Origin: Acanthamoeba sp. SK_2022b
Lineage: Eukaryota > Discosea > Longamoebia > Acanthamoebidae
Assembly (NCBI GenBank): GCA_027943245.1
Contig: JANDJZ010000027.1
Span: 124,001 to 188,000, forward strand
DNA: 64,000 nucleotides
Direction: 5' to 3'
The position numbers were made by a program, and so were the translations under genes. The notes under the pieces are model-generated. The model was not told the origin of the DNA, searched no databases, and worked only from the letters and a program-made list of their open reading frames with translations. Positions 1-9,801 of this stretch are shown here, in pieces. Every line of letters starts with the position of its first letter. Positions within the stretch are counted from its first letter, which is position 1.

Positions 1-90
1 CTGTCCTGTGGTCATCTTCTTCCCCACCGCCGCTACTTTCTTGGCGCCACCTGCGCTGCTCAACTTATCGAAAGCTGTCGTGACCGTCAT
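1..90 (-). CDS. N-terminal fragment of an unidentified protein, cut by the window edge
   Basis: The minus strand is open from the window edge up to an ATG at 88-90. The piece starts MTVTTAFDKLSSAGGAKKVA and runs off the end. The same frame stays open upstream to about 260 and reads as a Pro/Ser/Lys-rich stretch (NPPTFGPPAPKPLSTPPVGS), with an in-frame stop just before it. Either the true N-terminus lies in an upstream exon or this stretch is 5' untranslated. No family is recognisable from so little sequence. The head-to-head F-box gene begins at 541. Confidence 0.35.
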   Translation of the reverse strand, partial: MTVTTAFDKLSSAGGAKKVAAVGKKMTTGQ

Positions 91-540
91 CTTTTTCTCT
101 TTGGTGTTGGTGATGCCAGTAACCTTACTTCGATAAGTGTCCGATGTCTGTTCAGACCCCACTGGAGGCGTTGATAGGGGTTTTGGTGCCGGTGGTCCGA
201 ACGTGGGCGGGTTATCGATAGGACGCAACGCAAAGAGGGAGCACAAAGTCAGACCCACAAGTCAGAAGACATCACCAGCGGAAGGAAGGCGAGAGGGTGT
301 CTGTAACTCCTCCCTGACCAGTTGTAGGCAGCTGGCCGCAGTCTCTTGTCCACCGTCTCTACTCCGAAGCTCCTGCTGACGTCAGCGCCAAGGCAGAAAG
401 CTGACGTCAGCAAAGGTCGCAGTATTTTCCTCGTTGCTCTTCGGCCACTCGCAATGTGAGGGGAATGGCCTGCCGAACGAGCCCCGGAGAACAACAAGGT
501 GATGGAGCCAACGCTGTGCGAGGCTGCGTGCCCATGGGCG
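91..540. other. Intergenic, probably a shared divergent promoter
   Basis: It lies between a leftward partial gene and the rightward F-box gene. A near-repeat of GCTGACGTCAGC occurs at about 374-414. It is a palindromic TGACGTCA (CRE/ATF-type bZIP site) present twice within 40 bp. No other gene is seen, apart from a possible continuation of the left gene's frame to about 260. Confidence 0.35.
374..414. promoter_or_regulatory. Paired TGACGTCA palindromes (bZIP/CRE-like sites)
   Basis: Two copies of a palindromic CTGACGTCAGC-type sequence lie about 25 bp apart, roughly 130-160 bp before the F-box ATG. TGACGTCA is the consensus site of CREB/ATF bZIP factors in eukaryotes. Use here is inferred from position and duplication only. 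Confidence 0.35.
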
Positions 541-1800
541 ATGCTGCCTGATGAATTGTGCACACACATCTTCTCTATGCTGGAAGTGCCGGACCTATGT
601 TCTTCGACTCGTGTTTGCAGAGTACATCCCCCCCCCTCCCAAGTTCTTTGTCCCGTGTAGCTCACCGCTCATCGGGCTACAGCAATGGAGTGGCCTCGCC
701 TGGGCGGAGCAGAAGGAGCTTGACTTGTCGCCCTTCTTCAAGCGCGTAGGCGACCAAGTCCTTTTCGCGCTCCTGAAGAAGGTTCCTAAGGTGGTATCAG
801 TGACCATAAAGAGCATGCTCGGCTCGAAGGCGCGAGTTACCGACGCGGCCATTGAGGTATACCAACTCACTTGTAGTAGTGCCGCTCCTGACCACTAACC
901 CACCCGGCGCAGGAGCTCGTTCGACGCTGTCCTAAAGTGGAAACCCTCTCTCTGATCAATTGCACTTTGCTCACTTCGGTAACCATCGAAACGATAGCAA
1001 GAGGCTACGGGAGTCAGTTAGTTTCGCTCTCAGCTGAAGGTAACGGAGCGGCCTCATACTTACCCTCAGGCGGTAGTTAACTGACCCAGGATTATATGTC
1101 AACCGACTCTCAGGATGTGTGTATGCGATCACGGACCAGAGCATCCGGATGCACTTTGCTCACCTGGCACCTTTGCAGCGTCTCAGTGTGGAGGGCTGCT
1201 GGAGGATAACTAACGAGGGCATCAAGACGCTCTCGCAGACCTGCACCGCACTTAAAACCATCAAGCTCAGCGGCTGCTACAAGCTCTCTAATGATGCCCT
1301 CAAGTTCCTGGCAAACAACTGTCAAAGTGAGTTCACACCGATCCCAAGGTTGTTTTGTGCCAATGTCACAGCGCTGAGTCGTCCACACAATAGGCATGGA
1401 GAAGTGGAGATTGGCCAGACTTCCTGCCCTCTCTAGCGAAGGACCTAAATACATCGCCCACACCAGAGGAGCCACCCTGCGCGTACTCGATGTGTCAGGT
1501 AAGCGCCTGATCTCGCCCCGGCGGATTGCTCACTGGTCTCCTTTCTGACCTAGCGCCATTCTCAGCTTGTCCTGTGACCAACTACGGAATTGCGGCCGTC
1601 TTGACCGGGTGTCCCAACCTCCAAGAGCTATCGGTGAAGCATTGCAAGCACCTGTCCAACGAGGCCTTCCTAGAGTCGATGACCCACGGCACGAGCCTGA
1701 TCACGATCGACGTCCAACGTACGCAGCTCATCCACACCCTGACCCACAAGGCCAGGGCCACGCTGAACCTCCTCTTCCCGATCGTGTGTGTGTGCGTGTG

Positions 1801-1894
<94 letters not shown>

Positions 1895-2463
1895 GCACAG
1901 GCGTGAACCTCGATAACGAAGGAGTGAAGGCAATCATTACTGCCTGCCCCAACTTGAAGGTCGCCAACTTCAAGGTACGACTCCCTTACCTTTGACTTGC
2001 TGCGATGCGTGAGGAATCTCACGCGTTTCCACGGCGAACAGTGCGCAAACCACCTTGACCCGGCGCTTCTGGGCACCATTCCCATCCATTGCCCCGATCT
2101 GGAGGTGTTGCGCCTCTATGGCGACAGCGTCGACAAGAACCTATTCATCAACATCAGTGTCCACTGCAAACGTCTGCACACGCTGGATTTGAGGCGACTG
2201 AAGGTGCCCTTTGACGACGTCAAGGTCATCGGCTCAGAGGCTAGGTGCGGATTGCACGTTCTCTCTCGTTGAGTGCCCCCCTCCGCTGTGTTTGGCTAAC
2301 ACTGCCGATTACGGGCCCATCTCTCAGTGCCTGCAAGAAGAGCCTGCGTCGGCTTTACGTCATCGAAACCTTGCTCTCTGCGGAGCATCTGGCGTGGTTG
2401 CAAGCTGGGCTCCCTCTTGCCTTGATCCGCGGGCAGAAGAAGACCCCACCACCGCAGCAATAG
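541..2463 (+). CDS. F-box / leucine-rich repeat protein (SCF substrate adaptor)
   Basis: The protein starts with an F-box (MLPDELCTHIFSMLEVPDL), which continues across a small intron into CRQWSGLAWAEQKELDL. It is followed by Cys-containing LRRs (CPKVETLSLINC, LQRLSVEGCWRITNEG, LKTIKLSGCYKLSNDA, CPNLQELSVKHCKHLSNE, CPDLEVLRLYG). This is the FBXL/AMN1 arrangement: the F-box binds Skp1 in an SCF ubiquitin ligase and the LRR arc binds substrate. About seven introns are visible, one carrying a long (GT)n tract. The last exon ends GQKKTPPPQQ and stops at 2463. The splice joint near 1325-1441 is uncertain. The C-terminus diverges from the LRR pattern. Confidence 0.85.
1784..1893 (+). repeat. (GT)n microsatellite inside an intron of the F-box/LRR gene
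   Basis: About 110 bp of nearly pure GT with a few GC/TT interruptions. It is flanked by an upstream donor after the LRR exon ending ITIDVQ and by an acceptor (CGCACAG) before the exon starting GVNLDNEGVKAII. The frames open through it are artefacts (Cys-Val or His-Thr runs). Confidence 0.95.
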
Positions 2464-2509
2464 GGCTGGTCCCGGCCGTCGGCAGCACATTCGTCGGAGT
2501 GTTCCGAGC

Positions 2510-2515
2510 AATAAA
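2510..2515 (+). terminator. AATAAA polyadenylation signal of the F-box/LRR gene
   Basis: AATAAA sits 47 nt after the F-box stop and only 36 nt before the next ATG at 2551. This leaves almost no separate promoter space for the DsbA-like gene. Confidence 0.5.
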
Positions 2516-2550
2516 GCTGGCTAGCACGGTCCACAACAAACAACGCAAAA

Positions 2551-3577
2551 ATGCAGTTGAAGATGACGATGGCGCTTGTGGTGCTCGTCGTGGCGGTGAT
2601 GGTTGTCTGCCTCGCGGACGCGCAACAGCTGCCCATCCCTGCTCAGCCGACTGGCGTGAGCCGCGGCAACCCTAATGCGCCCATCCATCTCGTTGAATTT
2701 TTGGATTACCAATGCCTGCACTGCAAGGGTACAGCAAAAACACTCCCTAAATCTTTTCTTGTTATTTATCTGCCGTTCAAGAGCTCTGTGATTGATTTCG
2801 TGGCCGCCGCGGCAGAGGCCTACCCCATCGTGGAGCAGGTGCTCAGCTACTACGGCCCTAGCAAGATCTACTACACAGCTCACACCTACCCCCTATGGTT
2901 GCATCGCCAAGCCTACACTGTGGCCCAGGTAATGCACTCTGCCGTACACCACCGTCTCCTCCTACTCACCATCACCCCTCCACAGGCTGCCAAGATGGTG
3001 GCCCTGCATGCTCCTCAGAGTACGGACTCGTGACGGCGTGCGCTGATGGCAGCCAACACTCATGAATCACTCCTACACAGACTACTGGGCGTTCCACAAG
3101 TACGTGTTCAACAACCAGGACCAGTTCTCCAACGCCGCCTTCTTCAACCAGACCGGCAGCGCCCTGTACGCCCCAGCTTTGCACTTATGTCGCCCCTTCG
3201 CCGCTTCGCGAGGCATCAAACCCATTGGCTGACCGGTTGCCACACAGGTACAAGCTCTTGGCCAGCTGGACGCCCCTCTTTGGCGTTTCACAGGAGCTCT
3301 TCTACTCCGAGATTGACGGGTACGGGTCGGCAGCCAAAGAGTTTGGTTGAGTGGGTAAGCTTGGATGACGACTGATTGCTCTCGTGATGTGGTCTTATCC
3401 CTTAAACAACCCAGCAATGTAATCCCCGGAGTGGTGAACGGCGAGATGCACTATGGCACGATCAACCAGGTCTACCAGACGCCCACCTTCATCATCAACG
3501 GCTTCAAGGCTGAGTCCCTCGACCAGAACTCGACCTTCAACGACTGGAAGCACCTCATCGACTCCCTCCTTGCCTAA
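2551..3577 (+). CDS. Secreted DsbA-like thioredoxin-fold protein (Thioredoxin_4 type)
   Basis: A clear signal peptide (KMTMALVVLVVAVMVVCLADA) precedes the motif HLVEFLDYQCLHCK, a thioredoxin-fold beta strand plus CxxC redox centre. Later exons give a helical insertion (DYWAFHKYVFNNQDQFSN) and YQTPTFIINGFKAESLDQ, the cis-Pro loop (TPTFIING) typical of DsbA/Thioredoxin_4 proteins. The expected role is thiol-disulfide exchange in the secretory pathway or outside the cell. Five or so exons; the first intron starts right after the CxxC codons. The joint near 3350-3416 (phase before NVIPGVV) does not resolve cleanly by eye, so a short exon or frame problem is possible there. Confidence 0.75.
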
Positions 3578-3658
3578 AGCGAAGGCCCGTCACAACAGGT
3601 GCTCATCTTCATTGTCATCCGTACATCTTTGTGCCGTGAAGAGGTTGTCTCGTCGCAC

Positions 3659-4813
3659 TCAGTGAAAATCGTGTGCCTTGATAGTTTGATCCGTGGAAGG
3701 ATCCATGAAGTCCTTCCCCTTCATTTCGATCGAGGTGCAGAGCTTGATCTCGCTGTCGCAAACCTTCTCGAGCTTCGTGTAGAGGGGGTGGTGGTGCGGC
3801 TTGTTCGACACGTTGTCGGCCTTGTTGTATCTGCGTGTAGGTTTGTTAAGGCCCTGTTCTTCCGCTTACATTTGCACGACTTAAAGAGGGACGAGAAGCT
3901 TCAGGCGTACGCGACGAGGAAGGCATATCTGGGAATGGCGGAGTTGTTCTGATCGCTCCTGTGGAGAAGGTTGCCATGGAAGATGAGCGCATCGCCCGGC
4001 TTGAGCTCGACATACACCAGCTCCTGCACTTTGGCCGCCTCGGCCACCCGGGCGGGGTCGGCGCCGGTCTGGCCGCCAATGCGCACGTGCTCGATGCGCC
4101 CCATCCTGTGCGACCCGCGAAGGACCTACACTAGACAGGATAGGACCTCAACGCCCGCGGAGAGGCAACACGAGTGGTGGCGTACTTGAAGGCACCCGTT
4201 CTCCTTGATGCTGGGATCGAGAGCAATGAAGATGGTGGCAAAGTCGGGGTAGAGGAATCCGTTCTGGTACCAGTAGCCGTAGTCCTGGTGCCTGGCGAAC
4301 AGACCAGTGCCACGACTGTCAGCACCACGCTGGGATGGGTAACGCAAGGTGCGAACGCACCATACAAAGCTACCGCCTGTATGAGCCTCCTTCATGATGA
4401 GCTTAGTGTGGTAGTGGTAGACCTCACCACCAAGAAGCTGTTCGGCGCGGTTCACCAGCTTATCAGCGCGAGCAATGATGCCGGTGACGTCTTAGTGGTG
4501 GAGAGCGGTCAGACTGGTTCGGTTGAGATAAAGGTGTGGAGGCCGAACCGCTTCCTGGATGATTCCAGAGCGAAAGCCTGCTGTTTCTGCCCTGTCCGTC
4601 GCTGACCTCAAAGGCGTGAGCCACGACGGACTCATCTTCATCAAGAGCCTGCCACCTCTAAACTTTAGCACTGGTATGGCAAGTAGGCTGCTTGAGTACC
4701 TTGCGAACTGCAGCGAGTTCTTCGCTATCCAGAAGACCAGTAACCACAAGGAAGCCATCTCGCTGCCATACCCTTACCTCTTCATCCGAAAACAACGCCT
4801 GTGAGTCTGCCAT
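3659..4813 (-). CDS. Phytanoyl-CoA dioxygenase (PhyH) family Fe(II)/2OG oxygenase
   Basis: Six exons join in frame from ATG 4813 ([20 protein letters not shown]) to the stop at 3659. The N-terminus shows the family opening [20 protein letters not shown]. The HxD iron ligands are in [18 protein letters not shown], followed by [15 protein letters not shown] and [13 protein letters not shown]. The distal His and the 2OG-binding Arg are in [19 protein letters not shown]...[10 protein letters not shown]. All three iron ligands appear intact, so it should be an active dioxygenase. The substrate (phytanoyl-CoA or another small molecule) cannot be told. It is tail-to-tail with the DsbA-like gene, with 81 bp between stops. 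Confidence 0.88.
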
Positions 4814-5301
4814 CTTCTCACTCTGCCCTGTAACCTATGGATTTTTTGGGCGCTGTTCTGGGCATTTTCTTGTCCTCTGTGTTTTCTTGAGACCTAGGGG
4901 ACAGGCAAAGGAAAGCGTTTTGGCTATCTGGCTACAGTCCAACAAAAGCATGGGTGGTCCTACATTCACAATATATTGCTGAGCCCAAGGAGGTGCATGA
5001 GCATGTATATAGCCCCCCTGTGGGCTCTGGCTGCCTGCAGGCCAATCATGCATATAAAGTGATTTATTATTATTTATTTTAGGGCTTCCAGGTGAGATGA
5101 TATCTTCCACATCTGTGCTGCACACAACCAAGTAGAGCTGAGCCATGCTAAGGCACAGCAACAAACTTCATCTGCAGCCTTGTCTCACACCCTGAGCTAG
5201 GTAATCCTCTTGCTCTGTTGCTGTGTGCGTATTGATAAAAAAATGTTATCCATGCAACGTTTTTTCTGGTCTTCCGTGGTTGGCCTTCTGCCTTTGCTAC
5301 G
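4814..5301. other. AT-rich, CpG-free intergenic stretch
   Basis: No gene is seen between the PhyH start (leftward) and the DnaJ stop. From about 4918 to 5227 there is not one CpG, while TG and CA are common. It includes CATATAAAGTGATTTATTATT (5050-5070), which could serve as a TATA region for PhyH. See findings. Confidence 0.6.
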
Positions 5302-6378
5302 TCAGTGCAGGGCCGGGAGCTGGTGCCGACCGTTGCCCTGTGGTGTGGCGCCCCGCTGAGAGTGCTGACGCTCCGCTTGCTCAGCCTCGACGTCCATCCA
5401 ATCACCACCAGTTGGGCGGCACTGCTGCTGTTGCTCGAAGTCGGCTAGGCTGCGGCGGATGGCTTCCTCCAAGTCTTCCTCCGTCTGCTCGTTCACCCGC
5501 TGCTCGGCCCGCTGCCTCTCTTTTTCTTGTTCCAGCGAAAGACGTATGGCCTCCTTCAAAGCCACGTCCTCCTCTGACTCTTCTTCTCCCTCCTCCTCCT
5601 CCTCGACTTCTTCTTTTTTGCCATAGACGACCTGTTCTGCGATCACCTCGCCTTCTTCGTCATCGTCGCTGGAGCTGCTGTCCTCGCTGTCGCTGAAGCC
5701 GTGAATCTTGATCTCCACACGAGTGGCACGGGCGGGCGTGGGCGGAGGGGTTGGCGTGGCATCGCTCCGTTGGTCGAGAAGGTCGAACAGGCTTCCGCTT
5801 CGGCGGCTGGCGAAGAATGAGGAGGAGAACGGTCGCGAGGAGAAGAACGGCTCGCTGCTCATGGACCAGAAGGACGGACCGGTGCCGCTCATCGCTCTCG
5901 GCATTGAGTCCTGGCGCCTGGCCCGTGGCGTCATGTCGGCCCACGGATCCCTCTCGCCAAAGAACTCCTTGAACACGTCAAAGGGATTGCGGAAGCGCCA
6001 GCCAGGGCCAGTGCCGCCCCAGCCATCGTCGCTCCAAAGGTCGTCGCCGAATGCATCAGTGCTGCCGAACCAGGATGTCGCTCGCCGAGGACGGGCATGG
6101 CCTGCTCGGATGCGATCGTACTGCCGTCTCTTCATCGGGTCGCGCAGTACTTCGTACGCCTCTGCCACCTGTCGCATTGGGAAAGGTTAGGTACGCGGGG
6201 GGGGGTCGAGCGCTTCATGTGGGCATACCTCTTTGAAGCGTTGTTCGGCAGTGATCAAGTCCTCTGGATTCTTATCTGGATGCCACCTTACCGCAAGACG
6301 GCGATAAGCTTTGCGCACTTCCTCATCAGTGGCTGTGATGGGAAGCTCCAACACAGCGTAGAAATCGATTGTTGCCAT
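5302..6378 (-). CDS. DnaJ (Hsp40) co-chaperone with C-terminal ubiquitin-interacting motifs
   Basis: Exon 1 (from ATG 6378) carries a J domain: FYAVLELPITATDEEVRKAY, then the HPD loop in RWHPDKNPEDL. After one intron (about 6180-6230, holding a run of C on the sense strand) the J domain ends VAEAYEVLRDPMKRRQYDR. A Gly/Trp/Phe-rich linker and a long acidic coiled region follow. Then come two copies of the UIM pattern (acidic-E-A-I-x-x-S-L): LKEAIRLSLEQEKERQR and LEEAIRRSLADFEQQQQ. A J domain plus UIMs is the arrangement of DNAJB2/HSJ1, which hands ubiquitylated Hsp70 clients to the proteasome. That role is the natural inference here. About 340 aa. Confidence 0.88.
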
Positions 6379-6821
6379 GTACAGTTTTGATTACGATACT
6401 AAAGGCTCGTGAATTGTCAGGGCAAGGGCACAGGTCCTCGGCCATGTTGGTTGTCAGAAAAAGCTGCAGAAGGCATAACCGTCCAGAACGCTATTGACAG
6501 CTGAGAGCGCGCAGCTGCTGGGCAAATCTCCATCTTGTTCAAATCTGGGGAAAACCAACAGGGGCCCGCGCAGGTTTTCGACCCGCCTTGAATTTTTGGC
6601 ATTTGCCCCAACGAACGCAAGACTGGAGCCGTTGGTTTGCGCGCCAAAAGAGGAACGAGAACAGGCTGGCGAACTGAAGGGAGAACGCACACGCGTACCT
6701 TCACATTTACACCATTACACCAGCCAACAACCGCCATGGTACCACGCCACGGACCCTTGTCAAGTTTTAATGGCCGTTCTTCTCACGCCTGGCCCTCCTT
6801 TTGTGGTATCGACTAAAGTCG
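6379..6821. other. Divergent promoter region between the DnaJ and E2 genes
   Basis: The two genes start head to head. No convincing coding exon or strong TATA box is visible. Short open frames on both strands have no family features. Confidence 0.5.
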
Positions 6822-7684
6822 ATGCAGGAAAACATCTCGCCCAGCACCATCCGTAAGGTGGCTGGTGAAATGCGCAAGCTAATGGAGAGTCCCATTGATG
6901 GAGTAAAGATCATCCCCAATGAGTCTGACATCACCGACATCCAGGCCATCATTGAAGGCCCTGGTTCGTTAATTCATCTTCCTCAGCCTCACTGCGCGCC
7001 GCCTGGCCTTACAATCAGCCATTTTCTCAATCTGCAGTCGATACGCCCTATCATGGAGGTGCCTTCAGAGTCAAGCTCAAGCTGGGTGCTGAGTTCCCTG
7101 CCGCCCCACCGAAAGGTGCTTGGTGCTCACCCATGTTCGTTTCCCATCAGTTCCTCTTAATTGACGCGAGCGCCACCACCAGGTTTCTTCCTTACCAAGA
7201 TCTTTCACCCCAACGTGGCCAAGAACGGCGAGATTTGTGTCAACACGCTCAAGCGGGATTGGAAAGAGGACTTGGGCATCGGGCACATCTTGTTGGTGCG
7301 TAGCTGATGTCGTTCGCGCAAGTTCGCCCAGGCTCGTGCTAACGTACTGCCGGATGACCGCGGCTTCAGACCATCAAGTGCCTCCTCATCGATCCCAACC
7401 CGGAGTCGGCCCTCAACGAAGAAGCAGGTAAGCTTCTTCTCGAGGCCTACGACGAGTACGCCAAGCACGCCCGATTGTGGACCACCATTCACGCCCAAAA
7501 GGAGGTCGCCAGCTTGAAGACCGCCGCGAAGGACGTGTCCAGCACGACAACCAGCGCTTCGGCTACAGCTCCGAGGGCTCCTAGCGCAGCCAAGTCCGCC
7601 TCGGCGAAGAAGACCAGCGTGGCCGCGTCTGCCAAGAAGAAGACCGAGGGCGAGCAGAAGAAGAAGAGCATAAAGCGGTTGTAA
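6822..7684 (+). CDS. UBE2S: Ubiquitin-conjugating enzyme E2, UBE2S type (K11-chain elongating)
   Basis: Four exons give [20 protein letters not shown], then [20 protein letters not shown], then the HPN motif and catalytic Cys in [20 protein letters not shown]. The diagnostic [19 protein letters not shown] and [20 protein letters not shown] follow. A Lys/Ala/Ser-rich tail ends [10 protein letters not shown]. This matches UBE2S rather than other E2s: a UBC fold plus a basic C-terminal tail used to dock on the anaphase-promoting complex and extend Lys11-linked chains. The start ATG is the first one followed by the conserved helix. Ends at TAA 7684. Confidence 0.93.
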
Positions 7685-8226
7685 AGGTCCAGCCCAACGG
7701 GACACAGTTTTGTACAGCGAGAGCTACAACGTTGTAGGAGGAAAGTAAAACGTTCTTCGCACCATCCGTTTTGATCTCACCCAAACACCCGGCGAGAATG
7801 ATGTTGTTGGAGAAGGTGGTATGGTCAGCCGCGGGCGATACTCTCCAGATGGCCACCTGAGTGTGGGACAACCAGAAGATCGTCTTCACTATGGCACGGA
7901 GGCCAAGCCCATCAAGACTCAGTCACGCCGGCACGTCGACCCTCAAGATGAGCGGCTAGTGGCTGGTCGCAACCAAGCCTGAGTCTGACGATGTGACTGA
8001 GTTTGCGACGGTTACAGCTTCTGCTACAACTGCGACCAGTGCAATGGCGGACTACAAGTGGTTCAGCCTCTACGGCCAGCGCAACAAGCTCGACAACTGC
8101 AATGCCAGCAGTCAACGTAGGCGCCCTGGGCCGGGAAGATGAAAGCCATCACGAGCAGTACAAGTTGCTGAGCAACTGCATTGTGGGCGATGAACCGTTC
8201 TACAATTTTGCCATCTCCCCGTGCCG
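7685..8226. other. Unresolved region between the E2 and the Hcp-F-box gene
   Basis: A perfect palindrome-like CTACAACGTTGTAG lies at 7724-7737. Frames on both strands look partly coding. On the minus strand, 7710-7889 reads KTIFWLSHTQVAIWRV and so on. On the plus strand, 8044 onward reads MADYKWFSLYGQRNKLD with GC-rich third positions. Neither joins to a complete gene by eye. It may hold 3' exons of the Hcp-F-box gene, a small separate gene, or only untranslated sequence. Confidence 0.3.
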
Positions 8227-9180
8227 TCACCACCCGCGCTGGCCCTCGTCACCGGCTTGCTGCGGCCAGAACGGGGCCACAAGGTGCCCATCGAGATGGG
8301 TGTCGTTGGTGGTGAGGTCATAGCCTACAGTGTGAGCCGCGAACACCTTCAGCTGGTCGTCGCTTGCCGCATACAGGAATCGCTTGCACACCTAGAGAAA
8401 GGATGATTAGTCGTCATCAGCCTAGTCAGTGGCCAGGAGACTGGCGGATGGGAGGGGCACCTTGGCGGCACGGGAAAGGGATTGCTGGTCGAGACGCAGG
8501 AAGATGCTGACGATCAGCTCGAGGGGCAGAGGGAACCCGGTATCAACGCCCAGATGCGGGTTGAAGGCGGTGTAGGAGGGAGTCTGCGGCAGCGCCAACG
8601 GTCGCCTGACCTTGTCCACCACGCTCATTTCCATCCGCTGGAAGTGGAGCGACAGCGATTCGCTGCCGGGCGCGACCTCGAGCTCCTGATTGTCCATGTC
8701 GTCCAGTTCACCGTCCGCCGACATGGATAGGCTGGAGAGAAAGACGGAGGAGAGGGTGAAGCGAGTCGTGACGCTGTCGTAGACGTGCTCGACAATGGCG
8801 CTGCGGAAGGGTCGCCGGAGGGTGGTGTAGTGGAGCAGCAGGGGGCTGGTGGCATCGCTAAGCTTGCTAAGGGTGACCTCACTTAGTGATGGAGGAGAGA
8901 TCTCGGTTCTGCTCTCCCGTACGCGTCGGTAGAAGGCCTCCTCTTCCGTCTCGTCCACAATGATGTCGCCAGCACCGACAGCAGCTTCCTCTTCTCCGTT
9001 GGCCCTGGAGGTGTTTCCAGGCCGCCGGCCACGCCCCACGCCGACACCAGCACCGAACTGACACGAAATGAGGGGTATCCAGCCCTCATATCCTGCGGCC
9101 CTTGCGCTGCCCTGTATGCCCTCCAGCTTGAGGTAGAACCTAGTCTCTGGGGCCTTTTTGCTGGTGGTTTGCGTAGTCAT
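8227..9180 (-). CDS. Hcp-like (type VI secretion tube fold) domain fused to an F-box
   Basis: Two exons (9180-8461, 8391-8227; 69-nt intron ending TTTCTCTAG) encode about 294 aa. Residues 14-50 read RFYLKLEGIQGSARAAGYEG-W-IPLISCQFGAG. Residues 98-130 read SLSEVTLSKLSDATSPLLLH and RRPFRSAIVEHV. Residues 140-191 read RFTLSSVFLSSLSMSADGEL and SESLSLHFQRMEMSVVD. These follow in order the pattern of bacterial Hcp proteins (PF05638): start strand, W/S-W-G strand, the F-x-K-x-x-D-x-x-S-P-x-L block, the V-x-V-x-S-x-S strand and the E-x-x-x-L-x-F-x-x-x-E end. Residues 216-255 are an F-box (PLPLELIVSIFLRLDQQSLS, then AAK-VCKRFLYAASDDQL across the intron). The stop at 8227 is the first in frame; further exons cannot be excluded. 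Confidence 0.75.
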
Positions 9181-9801
9181 TTGGTACCGCTAACACAGTG
9201 CTCTTGTTCGAGTAAGTGAGTTACCGCAGACAGGACGAGCCGGCCAAACGCGTTCGACAAGCTCAGCGCCCGTGAAGTGAAACCTACTGCTTCATTTCAA
9301 ACGGGGTTGCGCCAAAGAATTAAGACGAAAAAAAGAAGGAAGGAAGGAAAAGAGGAGCAAAGCTGGTAGAGGCTCGATAACCTCACTACAGGCTCCGGTT
9401 CACCCCAGTGCGCGCAGGCAGTGGGCTCCACCAATTTATTGATGGAGAAGGAGAGTGTGGGGCGGGGCAAGCCGAAGAGGTGGCCGAAATGAGATATACC
9501 TTTTTTGCTACCCCTTTCTCTCATCTGCCCCTCGAACACGTGCTGCGATGACACGGCCAGCTGTGTGGCAGATCCGTATGAAGCTTTTGTCGGCCGTTTA
9601 CGTACCGCATGCAAGCATTACATGACGTACATTCTCTCCACACATCACCCACCACATCTCGCAGTACCTCCCACCACCATCCGTACACACACATTCGGAC
9701 GCCCGGTCGCTGGCTGGCCGATATCCTTTTCATCCTCGCCTTCAGAGCGCCCTCTCTGTTTCTTACACCATGGTAGTGGCAGGTACCTGTGAACGTACGA
9801 C
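9181..9801. other. Promoter of the Hcp-F-box gene and 3' flank of U1-70K
   Basis: About 620 bp lie between the Hcp-F-box start and the U1-70K stop, both on the minus strand. Open frames here lack family motifs. The part nearest U1-70K could hold its 3' UTR. Confidence 0.45.

Noticed and set aside
1526..2085. Frames with Cys-Val or His-Thr runs
   Set aside because: Translation through the (GT)n intron repeat.
7720..7740. CTACAACGTTGTAG palindrome as an operator or attachment site
   Set aside because: Single 14-bp palindrome after the E2 stop, no partner copy and no mobile gene nearby.
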